Both the position numbers and the translations under genes were made by a program. A stretch of DNA of 64,000 nt, taken from contig CAKTEU010000001.1 of NCBI GenBank assembly GCA_934552855.1, positions 69,820-133,819 on the forward strand, read 5' to 3'. Below are positions 8,740-16,822 of the stretch, in pieces (position 1 is the stretch's first letter; each line of letters starts with the position of its first letter). The notes beneath the pieces were generated by a model. It was not told the origin of the DNA and did not search any database. It worked only from the letters and a program-made list of their open reading frames with translations. Source of the DNA: an uncultured Eubacteriales bacterium (GTDB lineage: Bacteria > Bacillota > Clostridia > Oscillospirales > Acutalibacteraceae).

Positions 8740-10080
8740 TCAGTATTCGCAAACCTCAACACAAAGCATTTCTCCGAGCGCACGAAGCGAAGCGGAAATG
8801 TCTTTATAAATCACTGCAAAATGCGGTTCCCAGCCGTCCTTGACGCTCTTTTTGATGAGTTTTTCTGCGTCACCGTCAATTTTTATAACGGTGCTTGTTC
8901 CGAAAAATTGCTTCGGTTTATCAAGTGCACTGCCCTTTGCAATGAAAAAGCGGAACGAACCGTCTTTCTTTTTGCCGACTCTGAAAATAGTTGCCTCGTC
9001 GCTTTTTTCGCAGCCGAACTCCATTGTCGGACCGATTTTTCGGTTGCAGTGAACACCGACGCAAGCACCCGTGTCCTCACGAGCAAGCGAGCAAGCCGCC
9101 ATTCCGCAATGCCAAAACGTTACGGTGTTTTCCTTTTCGTCAAGCGAAACGGGGTCGCCGAAAAAGACGCTCTTTTTTGAAAGAAGCATTCCGATATACA
9201 TCGAAAGTGCGCCGTAGGTATCCGCTTCGCATGCGGCGGCAATGCCCATGTCGTTGAGCATTGAAAGCACGGCGCAAACCGGCGTTTTGAACGAAACAAA
9301 AAAGTCCGGCCAACAGCGAGAAGAAAGTGCGCCAATCCCTGCGCTTTTGCAGTATTCGTAATATGCTTTATAAAGCCGGGCAAAGTCAAGCGCATTCTTC
9401 TTCGGCGTGTTTTCAAGTCCGTTCATCGCTTTTTCGGCTTTTGAAAGATACTCCTTTGCTTCTTCATCGGAATACGCTTTTGCTTTTTCAATGAGTTCCC
9501 TCGCCTCAATTGATTCAAGCGTTACACCGAAAGTTTTAAGAAGTTCGCCGTCAAGCGCTCTGCCGAAACCAAAACCCTGCGGTGTGCAGCCGACGGACGC
9601 CATTTTGAGCGACTTTAAGCTTTTTTTGACCCTTGCCGCTTCAATATAAGCGGCGGTTTCTTTAATCACTTTTTCTTCTTCGGGCGAGCCGAAAACATAG
9701 CCGAACGGTTCGGTTCTGAAGTATTTCACGGTATTCGCCGCAGAGAACGCACCGGTGAGCGAATTGAGCCGCAGCCTTGTGCCGTCAATCGCAGGTTCAC
9801 GAAGCGTCCAAAGAAGAAGCGGACACGAAAACCTTTTAAGCACCTCTGAAATATACGCCGAATTTGCAAAGGTCACATTTTGAAAAACAATCAAATCCGG
9901 GTCAATTGAATTGAGAAACGCAGTCAGCTTTTCAAGCGAAAGCAGCATTTCATCGGGAAAAACAGCGTTTTTGCAAAGCGAGGAAAGCATTTTTTTCGAC
10001 TTTTCAAACTGTTCGTTTGCGCTGACAAGTTCAAACGTCGGAACACCGACGGGAACATATGCTAAAGTAAATTCTTTCAT
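8740..10080 (-). CDS. sftI: FucI/AraA-like sugar isomerase, probable sulfoquinovose isomerase
   Basis: Protein of 446 residues related to the L-fucose/L-arabinose isomerase superfamily. Motifs that support this are the acid pair in ACEADTYGALSMYIG (residues about 285-300), the metal/substrate-proximal WHCGMAACSLA near residue 325, and an N-terminal Rossmann-like half with PDLIVFQNVTFAN and LLLWTLREPAIDG. In the sulfo-TAL pathway such an isomerase converts sulfoquinovose to 6-deoxy-6-sulfofructose without prior phosphorylation, which fits the absence of a kinase in this operon. GGTGG lies upstream of the ATG. Assignment as the sulfoquinovose enzyme is from neighbours; fold assignment from motifs. 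Confidence 0.78.
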   Translation of the reverse strand: MKEFTLAYVPVGVPTFELVSANEQFEKSKKMLSSLCKNAVFPDEMLLSLEKLTAFLNSIDPDLIVFQNVTFANSAYISEVLKRFSCPLLLWTLREPAIDGTRLRLNSLTGAFSAANTVKYFRTEPFGYVFGSPEEEKVIKETAAYIEAARVKKSLKSLKMASVGCTPQGFGFGRALDGELLKTFGVTLESIEARELIEKAKAYSDEEAKEYLSKAEKAMNGLENTPKKNALDFARLYKAYYEYCKSAGIGALSSRCWPDFFVSFKTPVCAVLSMLNDMGIAAACEADTYGALSMYIGMLLSKKSVFFGDPVSLDEKENTVTFWHCGMAACSLAREDTGACVGVHCNRKIGPTMEFGCEKSDEATIFRVGKKKDGSFRFFIAKGSALDKPKQFFGTSTVIKIDGDAEKLIKKSVKDGWEPHFAVIYKDISASLRALGEMLCVEVCEY

Positions 10081-10095
10081 TTTTCCACCAACCTT

Positions 10096-10770
10096 TTAAT
10101 ACAACAACTCTTTGTTTTCGCCGATTACACCGGGGAATGCGCCCTGCTTTATCAGCGGCTCACGCTCCGGGTGGGCGATTACCCACTTGTTTTTTTGCAA
10201 AAGGAGCTTTGATTCCGGGTCGGTGCAAGACAGCTTTTTTTCAAGCGGAGTGTTTGTGCCTTTTTGCAAAACAACAATGTCTCGAAAGCCTTCATCGCAC
10301 GTTCTGCACGGAGAAAGGTGAAGTGTTGTTTGATACATTTCGATTGCCGTTCCTTTCGGAACAAAGAAAACAGTCGCATTTTTAATGTTAAACGTGTTTT
10401 CTTTTATGTCCCAAACGTGACCGAGGACGAGCATGAAGTCAGAAACGGCAACGTTAATTTCGGAACACTTGTGATATTCAAAGCCGTTATAAGTCGTGTT
10501 TCTTCCGTTGCAAAAGCCGATTTGAACAGGAGCAGCCCCGTAAAGTGCATTTTCAAGCTGTTCTTTGAGCTCGGTTCCTTCAAGTTCGGGAACGCTTGCG
10601 ATATAGATGTTTCCGCTTTCGGGAATGTCGGTTTTTTCCTCCATATATTTTTGAAGAGCGGAAAAATCATAACCCGAAAGAACACGTCCGAACGTTTTGA
10701 ATTTTTCATCAAAAACCGAAAGAACGGGAACGTCATTGACTTCGTTGAGTCTTTCAAGTAAGTTATTCAC
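10096..10770 (-). CDS. sftX: DUF4867-like cupin protein of the sulfoquinovose operon
   Basis: Protein of 224 residues with a cupin-like half: the candidate metal ligands are His and Glu in EYHKCSEINV, His in LGHVWDI and His in TTLHLSPCRTC. I match it by memory to the DUF4867 family found in sulfo-TAL clusters, where the gene is called sftX; its reaction is not established to my knowledge. A role in mutarotation or epimerisation of the sulfosugar would be a guess. The start is set at the GTG at 10768-10770: AAGGTGG is six bases upstream, and the codon overlaps the stop of the dehydrogenase gene. A longer frame from 10794 has no such site. Confidence 0.7.
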   Translation of the reverse strand: MNNLLERLNEVNDVPVLSVFDEKFKTFGRVLSGYDFSALQKYMEEKTDIPESGNIYIASVPELEGTELKEQLENALYGAAPVQIGFCNGRNTTYNGFEYHKCSEINVAVSDFMLVLGHVWDIKENTFNIKNATVFFVPKGTAIEMYQTTLHLSPCRTCDEGFRDIVVLQKGTNTPLEKKLSCTDPESKLLLQKNKWVIAHPEREPLIKQGAFPGVIGENKELLY

Positions 10771-11620
10771 CGGCAACCACCTTATATGTTGCACGAAAAT
10801 CCTCTTTTCCGAGTCCTTTTTTCATGCCCTCATCATAAACACGCTTTGCGTTTTCCATTCCGGGCATTGCAAAACCGCTTTCTTTTGAAAGACGTTTGCA
10901 AATTCCAAGGTCCTTGTGCATATTTTCAAGCGAAAAAGCCGTTGTCCAGTTTTCATTTTTGATGTTTTGCGCCTGACCGTCAAGATAAAAATTCTGTCCG
11001 CCGCCGTAAGAAATTGCTGTTGCAAAATCGTCAACGGAAATTCCCATCTTTCTTGCAAGGGCAAGCGTTTCGTTAACGCCGTTTTGAATTTGGGCAACAA
11101 GGGTGTTGTGGCAGATTTTCATAACGAGTCCCATTCCGTTTTTGCCCATACGGATAATGTTGTTGCCCATATACGCAAGAATCGGGCGAATTTTCTCAAA
11201 GGTATTATCATCCGAGCCGACATAAATTCCGAGCGTTCCGCTTTCCGCCGCAGGACGTGATTTAACAACGGGCGCGTCCGCAAAATCCGCACCGGTATTT
11301 TTGACAAGCTTTGAAATTTCAACCGAAACGTCGGGGTCAATTGTACTCATATCAATGCAGGTTTTTCCCGCTTTCAAAACGGGCAGAATCTCTTCGTATA
11401 CCGCACGGGAATGCTCCGACTTCGGAACCATTGTGATAATTACGTCCGACTTTTCGGCAAGGTCTTTGCTGTTTTCGCAAGCGATTCCTCCAAGGGCGGC
11501 GAGAGAGACAACTTTTTCTTTGCAAAGGTCAAAAAGAAAAACTTTTCCGCTGTGCTTTTTGATGATGTTTGAGCACATCGCTTCACCCATTATACCGAGT
11601 CCGATAAAACCGATGTTCAT
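10763..11620 (-). CDS. sftF: Beta-hydroxyacid dehydrogenase family, probable sulfolactaldehyde reductase
   Basis: Protein of 285 residues of the 3-hydroxyisobutyrate dehydrogenase family, with the N-terminal nucleotide-binding loop GFIGLGIMG and the catalytic lysine in GMGLVMKICHNTL. In sulfoglycolysis this family supplies SLA reductase (YihU type), which reduces 3-sulfolactaldehyde to 2,3-dihydroxypropane-1-sulfonate and recycles NADH. Where ordinary members read DAPVSGG, this one reads DAPVVKSRPA (K120-S121-R122), adding positive charge at the substrate loop; in YihU an Arg at about this place contacts the sulfonate. ATG at 11618-11620 has AAGGGG nine bases upstream; a GTG three codons earlier would have no spacing. 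Confidence 0.82.
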   Translation of the reverse strand: MNIGFIGLGIMGEAMCSNIIKKHSGKVFLFDLCKEKVVSLAALGGIACENSKDLAEKSDVIITMVPKSEHSRAVYEEILPVLKAGKTCIDMSTIDPDVSVEISKLVKNTGADFADAPVVKSRPAAESGTLGIYVGSDDNTFEKIRPILAYMGNNIIRMGKNGMGLVMKICHNTLVAQIQNGVNETLALARKMGISVDDFATAISYGGGQNFYLDGQAQNIKNENWTTAFSLENMHKDLGICKRLSKESGFAMPGMENAKRVYDEGMKKGLGKEDFRATYKVVAGE

Positions 11621-11632
11621 CTTTTTCACCCC

Positions 11633-12319
11633 TTATTCCGTTACCGTGTGATCCCACGCATCGGTGAAAATTCCGAGTCCCTGAACGGTATAGGCGTGCT
11701 TGATGCTTTCAAGATATACGTCAAGGCCACAGGTTACAATATCCGCTCCGGCGGTTGCGCAGTCAACAAACTGCTTCGGCGTTCTGATTGCGGCGCAGAT
11801 GATTTGAGTCTTGCCGTAAAAGCCGTAGTTTTTATAAATCTTAACGATGTCGGCTATATACTGCTTGCAGTCTTCACCGTTGGCTTCCTTCCAACCGATG
11901 AACGGAGAGACAAAAAGCGAACCGTTCTTTGCCGCCCAAATTGACTGTGCAGGCGAAAAAACAAGAGTAAGATTTGTTCTCACGCCCTCTTTTTCAAGCC
12001 TTCTTGCGGCGGTTACACCGGCTTCGGTGCAGGGAATTTTAATGACGAAGTTCGGCGACATTGCGGCAATTTTTTTGCCCTCTTTGACCATTTCGTCGGC
12101 GTTGTCGAGATGGGGATTGATTTCAACCGAAATAGGGAATTTTTCATAGCCTTCGATTTTTTCTTCCTTTACCCATTCGGCAAGCTCGGCAATAACGGTG
12201 AGAAACGGCTTGCCGCTGTTCATGATGTGCTTCGGATTGGTTGTTACACCGTCAATTCCGAAAGTGTTATAGGCAAATTTAATTTCGTCAATTTTTGCGC
12301 TGTCAAGAAAATATTTCAT
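11633..12319 (-). CDS. sftT: Transaldolase, probable 6-deoxy-6-sulfofructose transaldolase
   Basis: Small transaldolase of 228 residues (class I aldolase barrel). The Schiff-base lysine sits in NFVIKIPCTEAG; the barrel start is MKYFLDSAKIDEI and the GVTTNP loop follows. Length matches the short FSA/Tal group. In the sulfo-TAL pathway this enzyme moves the dihydroxyacetone unit of sulfofructose to glyceraldehyde 3-phosphate, giving fructose 6-phosphate and 3-sulfolactaldehyde. AAAGGAG precedes the ATG. It lies 12 bases upstream of the dehydrogenase gene. An ordinary pentose-phosphate transaldolase is the alternative, but no other pentose-phosphate gene is near. Confidence 0.85.
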   Translation of the reverse strand: MKYFLDSAKIDEIKFAYNTFGIDGVTTNPKHIMNSGKPFLTVIAELAEWVKEEKIEGYEKFPISVEINPHLDNADEMVKEGKKIAAMSPNFVIKIPCTEAGVTAARRLEKEGVRTNLTLVFSPAQSIWAAKNGSLFVSPFIGWKEANGEDCKQYIADIVKIYKNYGFYGKTQIICAAIRTPKQFVDCATAGADIVTCGLDVYLESIKHAYTVQGLGIFTDAWDHTVTE

Positions 12320-12346
12320 TTTATAAAACTCCTTTGAATTGATATT

Positions 12347-13771
12347 TTATTCTTCAACAAAGCTTTTGGAACTGTGCATTTCCTCAAGCTTTTTCTTTGT
12401 GAGCGGATAAAGAACACCGAGGGTAAGGGCCATGACAAGGCACATTACGGCAGGAATTGCGGTTGAAGCATTGTAAAGCTTTTTTGTTGCTTCTGCCGTA
12501 ACATTTTCTGGGTTATATCCGGCAAAGGTCAAAATTCCGGTTCCGAGAACGCCGGCAATTGTTTGACCGAGCTTTCTTGTGAAAGAAAAGAACGCATATG
12601 AAGTTCCTTCGTCACGCTGACCGGAAAGAATTTCGTGATAGTCAATAACATCTGTAACAAGTGCCCAAACCTCAAGAACAAAGAATGTCATTCCGAGACC
12701 CGAAACAAAGCAAAGCGCAAAGAAAACCGCAACGCTCTTTGTTCCGATGAGCCACAAAACAAGGTTAGCCGCAAAGGAAAGAACCATGCCGATTGCACAA
12801 ACCTCCTTTTTTCCGAAGCGGCGAACAATTTTTTGAAGCACCGGCAGCAAAAGTGCCATCGGAAGATATGTGAATACCGTGACAAGTGCATAAAGCTTCG
12901 GCTGTTTAAAATAATCAAGAAACAGATAGTTATACGCTGTTTGAGTAAACTGCTGAACGGCAATGAGAAGCATTGACGCAATGCAAAGAGCAATAAACGG
13001 TCGGTTTTTGAAAAGTGCTTTGATTGTTTTTGAAGTTTTGATTTTCTTTTCGGTGTTTTCAACAGCGGTAACTCTTTCGGTTGTCATCTTATAGCAAAGC
13101 TGATAAACAACAACACTGATGACGGCAAGAATGATTACGCCGATAAGAAGCTTGTCGCCGTGAAGGATTTTTTTTGTGAGCGGTTCTCCATTTTCGTCAA
13201 GTTCCAAAAGTGTAACAGTTGTATAGGCGAAAAGCGGAAGAATAATCTGAGCCGGAAGTCCGCCGAGACCCGCTCCCACCGAACGAAACATTGAAAGAGC
13301 CGAACGCTCCTGAAGGTCGGTTGTAATAACCGAAGCCATTGAGCCATATGGAATGTTAACAACGGTATAAAGCATTCCGTAACCGATATAGGTGATGTAT
13401 GCATAAATGAGATACTGCGTTTCGGTAAGACCGGGAATTTTGACAAACATCAAAACGCCGAAAATTGCAAGCGGAGTTGAGAACCAACGAAGGTACGGGC
13501 GGAATTTTCCGTTCTTTCCGCCGCCGCGGTGGTCAACAAATGCGCCCCACATCGGGTCGTTTACTGCGTCCCAAAGGCGGGCAACAATGAAAAGCACCAT
13601 TACCTTTTTTTCATCAATGAGTAAAACATTGGTATAAAACATTTGCAAAAACGAACCGACAAGTGCAAATGTCATAACACCTGCCGCATCGCCGAGTGCA
13701 TAGCCGACTTTGTCTTTCAGCCCTATGCCATAGGTTTTGCCCTCAAGGGGCGAATGGTTTGCTTTCTTCAT
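12347..13771 (-). CDS. GPH-type (glycoside–pentoside–hexuronide) MFS carrier, probable sulfoquinovose importer
   Basis: Twelve-helix transporter of 474 residues in the MelB/GPH family: LKDKVGYALGDAAG opening, DAVNDPMWGAFVDHRGG in the first half with the acidic residues that bind the coupling cation in MelB, and GKFRPYLRW. The homologous YihO/YihP carriers take up sulfoquinovose and its glyceride in Escherichia coli. TAAGGAGG is upstream of the ATG. It is placed between the GH31 and transaldolase genes with gaps of 5 and 27 bases, so import of sulfoquinovose or sulfoquinovosyl glycerol is the likely role. Confidence 0.85.
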   Translation of the reverse strand: MKKANHSPLEGKTYGIGLKDKVGYALGDAAGVMTFALVGSFLQMFYTNVLLIDEKKVMVLFIVARLWDAVNDPMWGAFVDHRGGGKNGKFRPYLRWFSTPLAIFGVLMFVKIPGLTETQYLIYAYITYIGYGMLYTVVNIPYGSMASVITTDLQERSALSMFRSVGAGLGGLPAQIILPLFAYTTVTLLELDENGEPLTKKILHGDKLLIGVIILAVISVVVYQLCYKMTTERVTAVENTEKKIKTSKTIKALFKNRPFIALCIASMLLIAVQQFTQTAYNYLFLDYFKQPKLYALVTVFTYLPMALLLPVLQKIVRRFGKKEVCAIGMVLSFAANLVLWLIGTKSVAVFFALCFVSGLGMTFFVLEVWALVTDVIDYHEILSGQRDEGTSYAFFSFTRKLGQTIAGVLGTGILTFAGYNPENVTAEATKKLYNASTAIPAVMCLVMALTLGVLYPLTKKKLEEMHSSKSFVEE

Positions 13772-13776
13772 GATAA

Positions 13777-15795
13777 TTATTCCTCCTTAATCTTTTTGAA
13801 AAGGTCTGTGTATTCGCTTCCTTTTTTATAAAAAACGGGGATTGTTCCGAGCGGCGCACTGATTTCGTGTTCTCCTTCGCCATACTCTTTTTCGTCCCAA
13901 ACGTTTATCCATTTGTCTTTCGGAAGATAAACCGTTCTTTTGCTTTTTCCCTCACGAAGAACGGGAGCAATAAGAAGATCCCTTCCGAGAAGATATTCGG
14001 TTGATTCGTTCTTTTCTCTTTCGCCGTCATAATAAAAAAACAGCGGACGCATTACGGGAACACCGTTTTTTGCGTTGAGGGAAACAGCGTCTTTGAGATA
14101 CGGCTTCAAAAGCTTATGGATTCTCGAATACTTTGCGTGGTGAGAAAGGACTTGCTCATTTTCGTCAAACTGTGCGTTAAGGTCGGGGTTTGAGCCTTCA
14201 TGCGAACGCATGAGCGGACTGAACGCATTCATCTCTGCCCAACGCATGAAAAGTTCGGGATTTCTTCGCATTTTTGCAAATGTAGTGTATCCGCCGATAT
14301 CGCTGTGACTGAGTCCGAAGCCGCAAACCGCAAGCGAAAGATATGCCGGAATGACCGACGGCAAGCCGAAGTCAAACGTCCAGTCGGCATGCTGGTCGCC
14401 CGCCCACATGAGCGTTGAATACTTCACCGTTTCGGTATAGCCCGCACGGGTGAAAAAAAAGATTTTTCCAACGTTGCCGGTTTCTTCAAGTGCTTCACGG
14501 TTGACTTTTGCCCAGCGTGCCGGCCAGGAATTGTGAACTTTTTTTGGGTCTTCACCGCTGAAAAGCACGCAGTCGGTCGGAAGATATTCGCCGAAATCCG
14601 CCATCCAGCCGTCGAGCCCGAACTCAATCATGTTCTTTTTAATAACACCTTTTATCCATTCATAAGCTTCGGGGTTCGTGAGGTCAACCATCGCCGCCGG
14701 GAAAGTCGTAATCTTAACAAGATAATCTTTTCCGTCCTTATCCTTAACGCAGTAATTCATCTTTGCCGCATAGGTGTAAAGCGGCTTTTCAATTGCAAGG
14801 AACGGGTTGATATAGCCGAGAAAACGCACGCCGTTTTCTTTAAGCTCCCAAATTTTTTTGTCAAGTTCGGGATAGCGTTCGCTGTCCCATTCCCAGTTCC
14901 ATTGAAGCTGTTTGCCGAAAGCGGTTACTCGCCTGCCCTCCCAGTCCTGACACCAAACGCCTGCAACAGCGGTGTCATATTCTTTCACTTTTTGAAGCTT
15001 GTCGTAAACGGTTTGCGTTCCGCCCTGAATGCCGAGAATCGCACCATCATACGCCCAATCGGGAAGCTCCGGCTGAAAACCGAGAAGAGACGAAAGCGTT
15101 TTCATCAAGCTTTCAAAATCTCCGCCGAAGCCGAAGTACACGTGGCAAAAATCATTTACGGTAATTTCGTGATACTCTTTGTTTTTGAAGTTGAACATGG
15201 CGTAATCGGTGGTGTCACAATGAACGAAATACTTTTCCGACGACATGAACGTCGGCTGTGCGTAATAGGTTTCGTAGTTTTTATAAGGCTGTTTGCGGTC
15301 AACTGCCTTGATTCCGAGCGATGATTTCACAATCTTTCGTGCAATCTGTCCGGCGTTGATGTGTTCCGCAACCCAAATGCACTGCTTTTTTCCGCGAAGG
15401 TTGAATGCGGCAAAAGTTTCTCCGCCGCCGTACACCGCTTCGTTCGGTTTTGCGGGTACTTTAAAGGTCATGCAGTTGAAGTCATGGTTTCCGATAAGCT
15501 TCGGCGTGAACTTCAAAAGGCTTTCGCTTTCAAACGAAAGGGTAAGTTTCATTACATCTTTGCCGCTGTTTTCGGAAAGGGTAAGTAAAGCGCCGTTTTC
15601 CGTTTTCTTTACCGAAGACAAAAACAGCTTTTTTTCCGAAAGCTGTTTTTGTTTGATTTTAAAGCTTCCACGGCTCATGCGATAGCTCGCCTCAACTTTT
15701 CCGACCGACAAAAACGATTCTTCGGGAAAAAGGACAAAACGCTCATTTTGGCTTTTTATAAGGCACAGGGATTTTTCCGAGAACCTCAGTTCCAT
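13777..15795 (-). CDS. sftG: GH31 alpha-sulfoquinovosidase (YihQ-like)
   Basis: Cytoplasmic glycoside hydrolase of 672 residues without a signal peptide, expected to split sulfoquinovosyl glycerides into sulfoquinovose and glycerol. The E. coli YihQ key residues align with a constant shift of five: nucleophile D400 in GWMADFGEY, acid/base D467 in MWAGDQHADW, Q257 in IQGGT, Q283 in WCQDW, W299 in QWNW and Y503 in HSDIGGYTT. This pattern separates sulfoquinovosidases from other GH31 enzymes. The exception is the YihQ R301 position, which is Gln here (Q296, in FGKQLQW). Start: ATG at 15793-15795 with AAGGAG upstream; an ORF extension of eight codons lacks a site. First gene of the operon. Confidence 0.88.
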   Translation of the reverse strand: MELRFSEKSLCLIKSQNERFVLFPEESFLSVGKVEASYRMSRGSFKIKQKQLSEKKLFLSSVKKTENGALLTLSENSGKDVMKLTLSFESESLLKFTPKLIGNHDFNCMTFKVPAKPNEAVYGGGETFAAFNLRGKKQCIWVAEHINAGQIARKIVKSSLGIKAVDRKQPYKNYETYYAQPTFMSSEKYFVHCDTTDYAMFNFKNKEYHEITVNDFCHVYFGFGGDFESLMKTLSSLLGFQPELPDWAYDGAILGIQGGTQTVYDKLQKVKEYDTAVAGVWCQDWEGRRVTAFGKQLQWNWEWDSERYPELDKKIWELKENGVRFLGYINPFLAIEKPLYTYAAKMNYCVKDKDGKDYLVKITTFPAAMVDLTNPEAYEWIKGVIKKNMIEFGLDGWMADFGEYLPTDCVLFSGEDPKKVHNSWPARWAKVNREALEETGNVGKIFFFTRAGYTETVKYSTLMWAGDQHADWTFDFGLPSVIPAYLSLAVCGFGLSHSDIGGYTTFAKMRRNPELFMRWAEMNAFSPLMRSHEGSNPDLNAQFDENEQVLSHHAKYSRIHKLLKPYLKDAVSLNAKNGVPVMRPLFFYYDGEREKNESTEYLLGRDLLIAPVLREGKSKRTVYLPKDKWINVWDEKEYGEGEHEISAPLGTIPVFYKKGSEYTDLFKKIKEE

Positions 15796-15813
15796 TCGTA
15801 TGCTCCTTTCATA

Positions 15814-15850
15814 ACACAATTAATTAATTAATCGTGTTAATTAATTGTGT
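15814..15850. promoter_or_regulatory. 14-bp-arm inverted repeat, probable operator of the sulfoquinovose operon
   Basis: ACACAATTAATTAA (15814-15827) and its exact complement TTAATTAATTGTGT (15837-15850) flank a 9-base spacer. The repeat begins four bases downstream of the -10 box of the operon promoter, so a bound repressor would block initiation. It also lies about 110 bases upstream of the divergent metallo-hydrolase start. The operon's own ROK protein is the likely binder; this is an inference. Confidence 0.75.
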
Positions 15851-15854
15851 ATAT

Positions 15855-15883
15855 ATTGTACTCTCCTTTTGTTTTGTTGTCAA
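15855..15883 (-). promoter_or_regulatory. Strong sigma-A promoter of the sulfoquinovose operon
   Basis: Minus-strand TTGACA (15878-15883), 17-base spacer, TACAAT (15855-15860). Transcription would start inside the adjacent inverted repeat and run through the GH31 gene. Confidence 0.85.
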
Positions 15884-15959
15884 CAAGAGGACGTTGAAAT
15901 CCGTGAAAAAATGTGGTATAAATTATCAAAGAAAAACTTTTACAGGGAGACTGAAAAAA

Positions 15960-16772
15960 ATGAAAGCAACTGTTCTTGTTGACAACATAAAATGCGGCGA
16001 CATCAAAGGCGAATGGGGTCTTTCAATCTATATTGAAAACAACGGCAAAAACATTCTTCTTGACGTTGGCGCATCGCCGCTTTTTGAATTGAACGCAAAA
16101 AAGCTTGGGCTTTCGATTGAAAACGTTGATGCCGCCGTGCTTTCCCATGCACACTATGACCATTCCGACGGAATGAAAAAGTTTTTTGAAGAAAACCAAA
16201 AAGCAAAATTTTATCTTCGTGAATCCGCAAGAGAAAACTGCTACTTCAAAAAGTTTTTCATCAAAAAGTACATCGGTATTCCGAAAAAGATTCTTTCGTC
16301 TTATGAAGACAGGTTTGTTTTTGAAAAAAGCGACACAGAAATTTTTGACGGCGTATGGCTTGTTCCGCACAAAACGCCCGGCCTTTCTTCAATCGGCAAA
16401 CGTGAAAATATGTATCGCAAAGAAGAAAACAGCTGGTTACCTGACGACTTTTCGCATGAACAAAGCCTTGTTATTGAAACGGAAAAGGGTCTTGTCATTT
16501 TCAACAGCTGTTCTCACGGCGGAGCGGTCAACATTATAAATGAAGTCAAAAAAACTTTTCCCGAAAAGAACGTCTATGCCCTCATCGGCGGCTTTCACCT
16601 TTTCAACAAGCCGACGGCAGAGGTGCGTGAAGTTGGAAAAAAAATTAAAGAAACCGGAATACAGTATGTCTGCACGGGACATTGCACAAAGGAAAAAGCC
16701 TTTGCCGTGTTAAAAGAAGAACTTGGCGAAAGGCTTCATCAGCTTAGAGTGGGACTGGTTATGGAGTTTTAA
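15960..16772 (+). CDS. Metallo-beta-lactamase-fold hydrolase
   Basis: Protein of 270 residues with the MBL metal motif AVLSHAHYDHSDG (residues about 58-70), further candidate ligands in NSCSHGGAVNI and IGGFHLFN, and VCTGHCT near the C-terminus. This layout with late GGFHL and TGHCT is typical of the group annotated as 7,8-dihydropterin-6-methyl-aminobenzene phosphate synthase-like or MptA/TFLP-like proteins; substrate unknown. Start is the ATG at 15960 with GGGAGA ten bases upstream. It is divergent from the sulfoquinovose operon and convergent with rfbA, from which a two-way terminator separates it. A role in sulfosugar use is possible only through the shared control region. Confidence 0.82.
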   Translation: MKATVLVDNIKCGDIKGEWGLSIYIENNGKNILLDVGASPLFELNAKKLGLSIENVDAAVLSHAHYDHSDGMKKFFEENQKAKFYLRESARENCYFKKFFIKKYIGIPKKILSSYEDRFVFEKSDTEIFDGVWLVPHKTPGLSSIGKRENMYRKEENSWLPDDFSHEQSLVIETEKGLVIFNSCSHGGAVNIINEVKKTFPEKNVYALIGGFHLFNKPTAEVREVGKKIKETGIQYVCTGHCTKEKAFAVLKEELGERLHQLRVGLVMEF

Positions 16773-16778
16773 CTTAAT

Positions 16779-16820
16779 AAAAATTGTCGCAGTTGATTTT
16801 ACTGACTGCGACAATTTTTT
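16779..16820. terminator. Bidirectional terminator between MBL hydrolase and rfbA
   Basis: AATTGTCGCAGT pairs with ACTGCGACAATT around an 11-base loop and has A-rich and T-rich flanks, so it can serve both convergent genes. Confidence 0.85.
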
Positions 16821-16822
16821 TG

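Noticed and set aside
14533..15324. 263-codon plus-strand frame antisense to the GH31 gene
   Set aside because: It lies wholly inside the sulfoquinovosidase gene, whose catalytic motifs are intact; it has no ribosome binding site and its product is rich in Arg, Phe and Cys as expected for a shadow frame.
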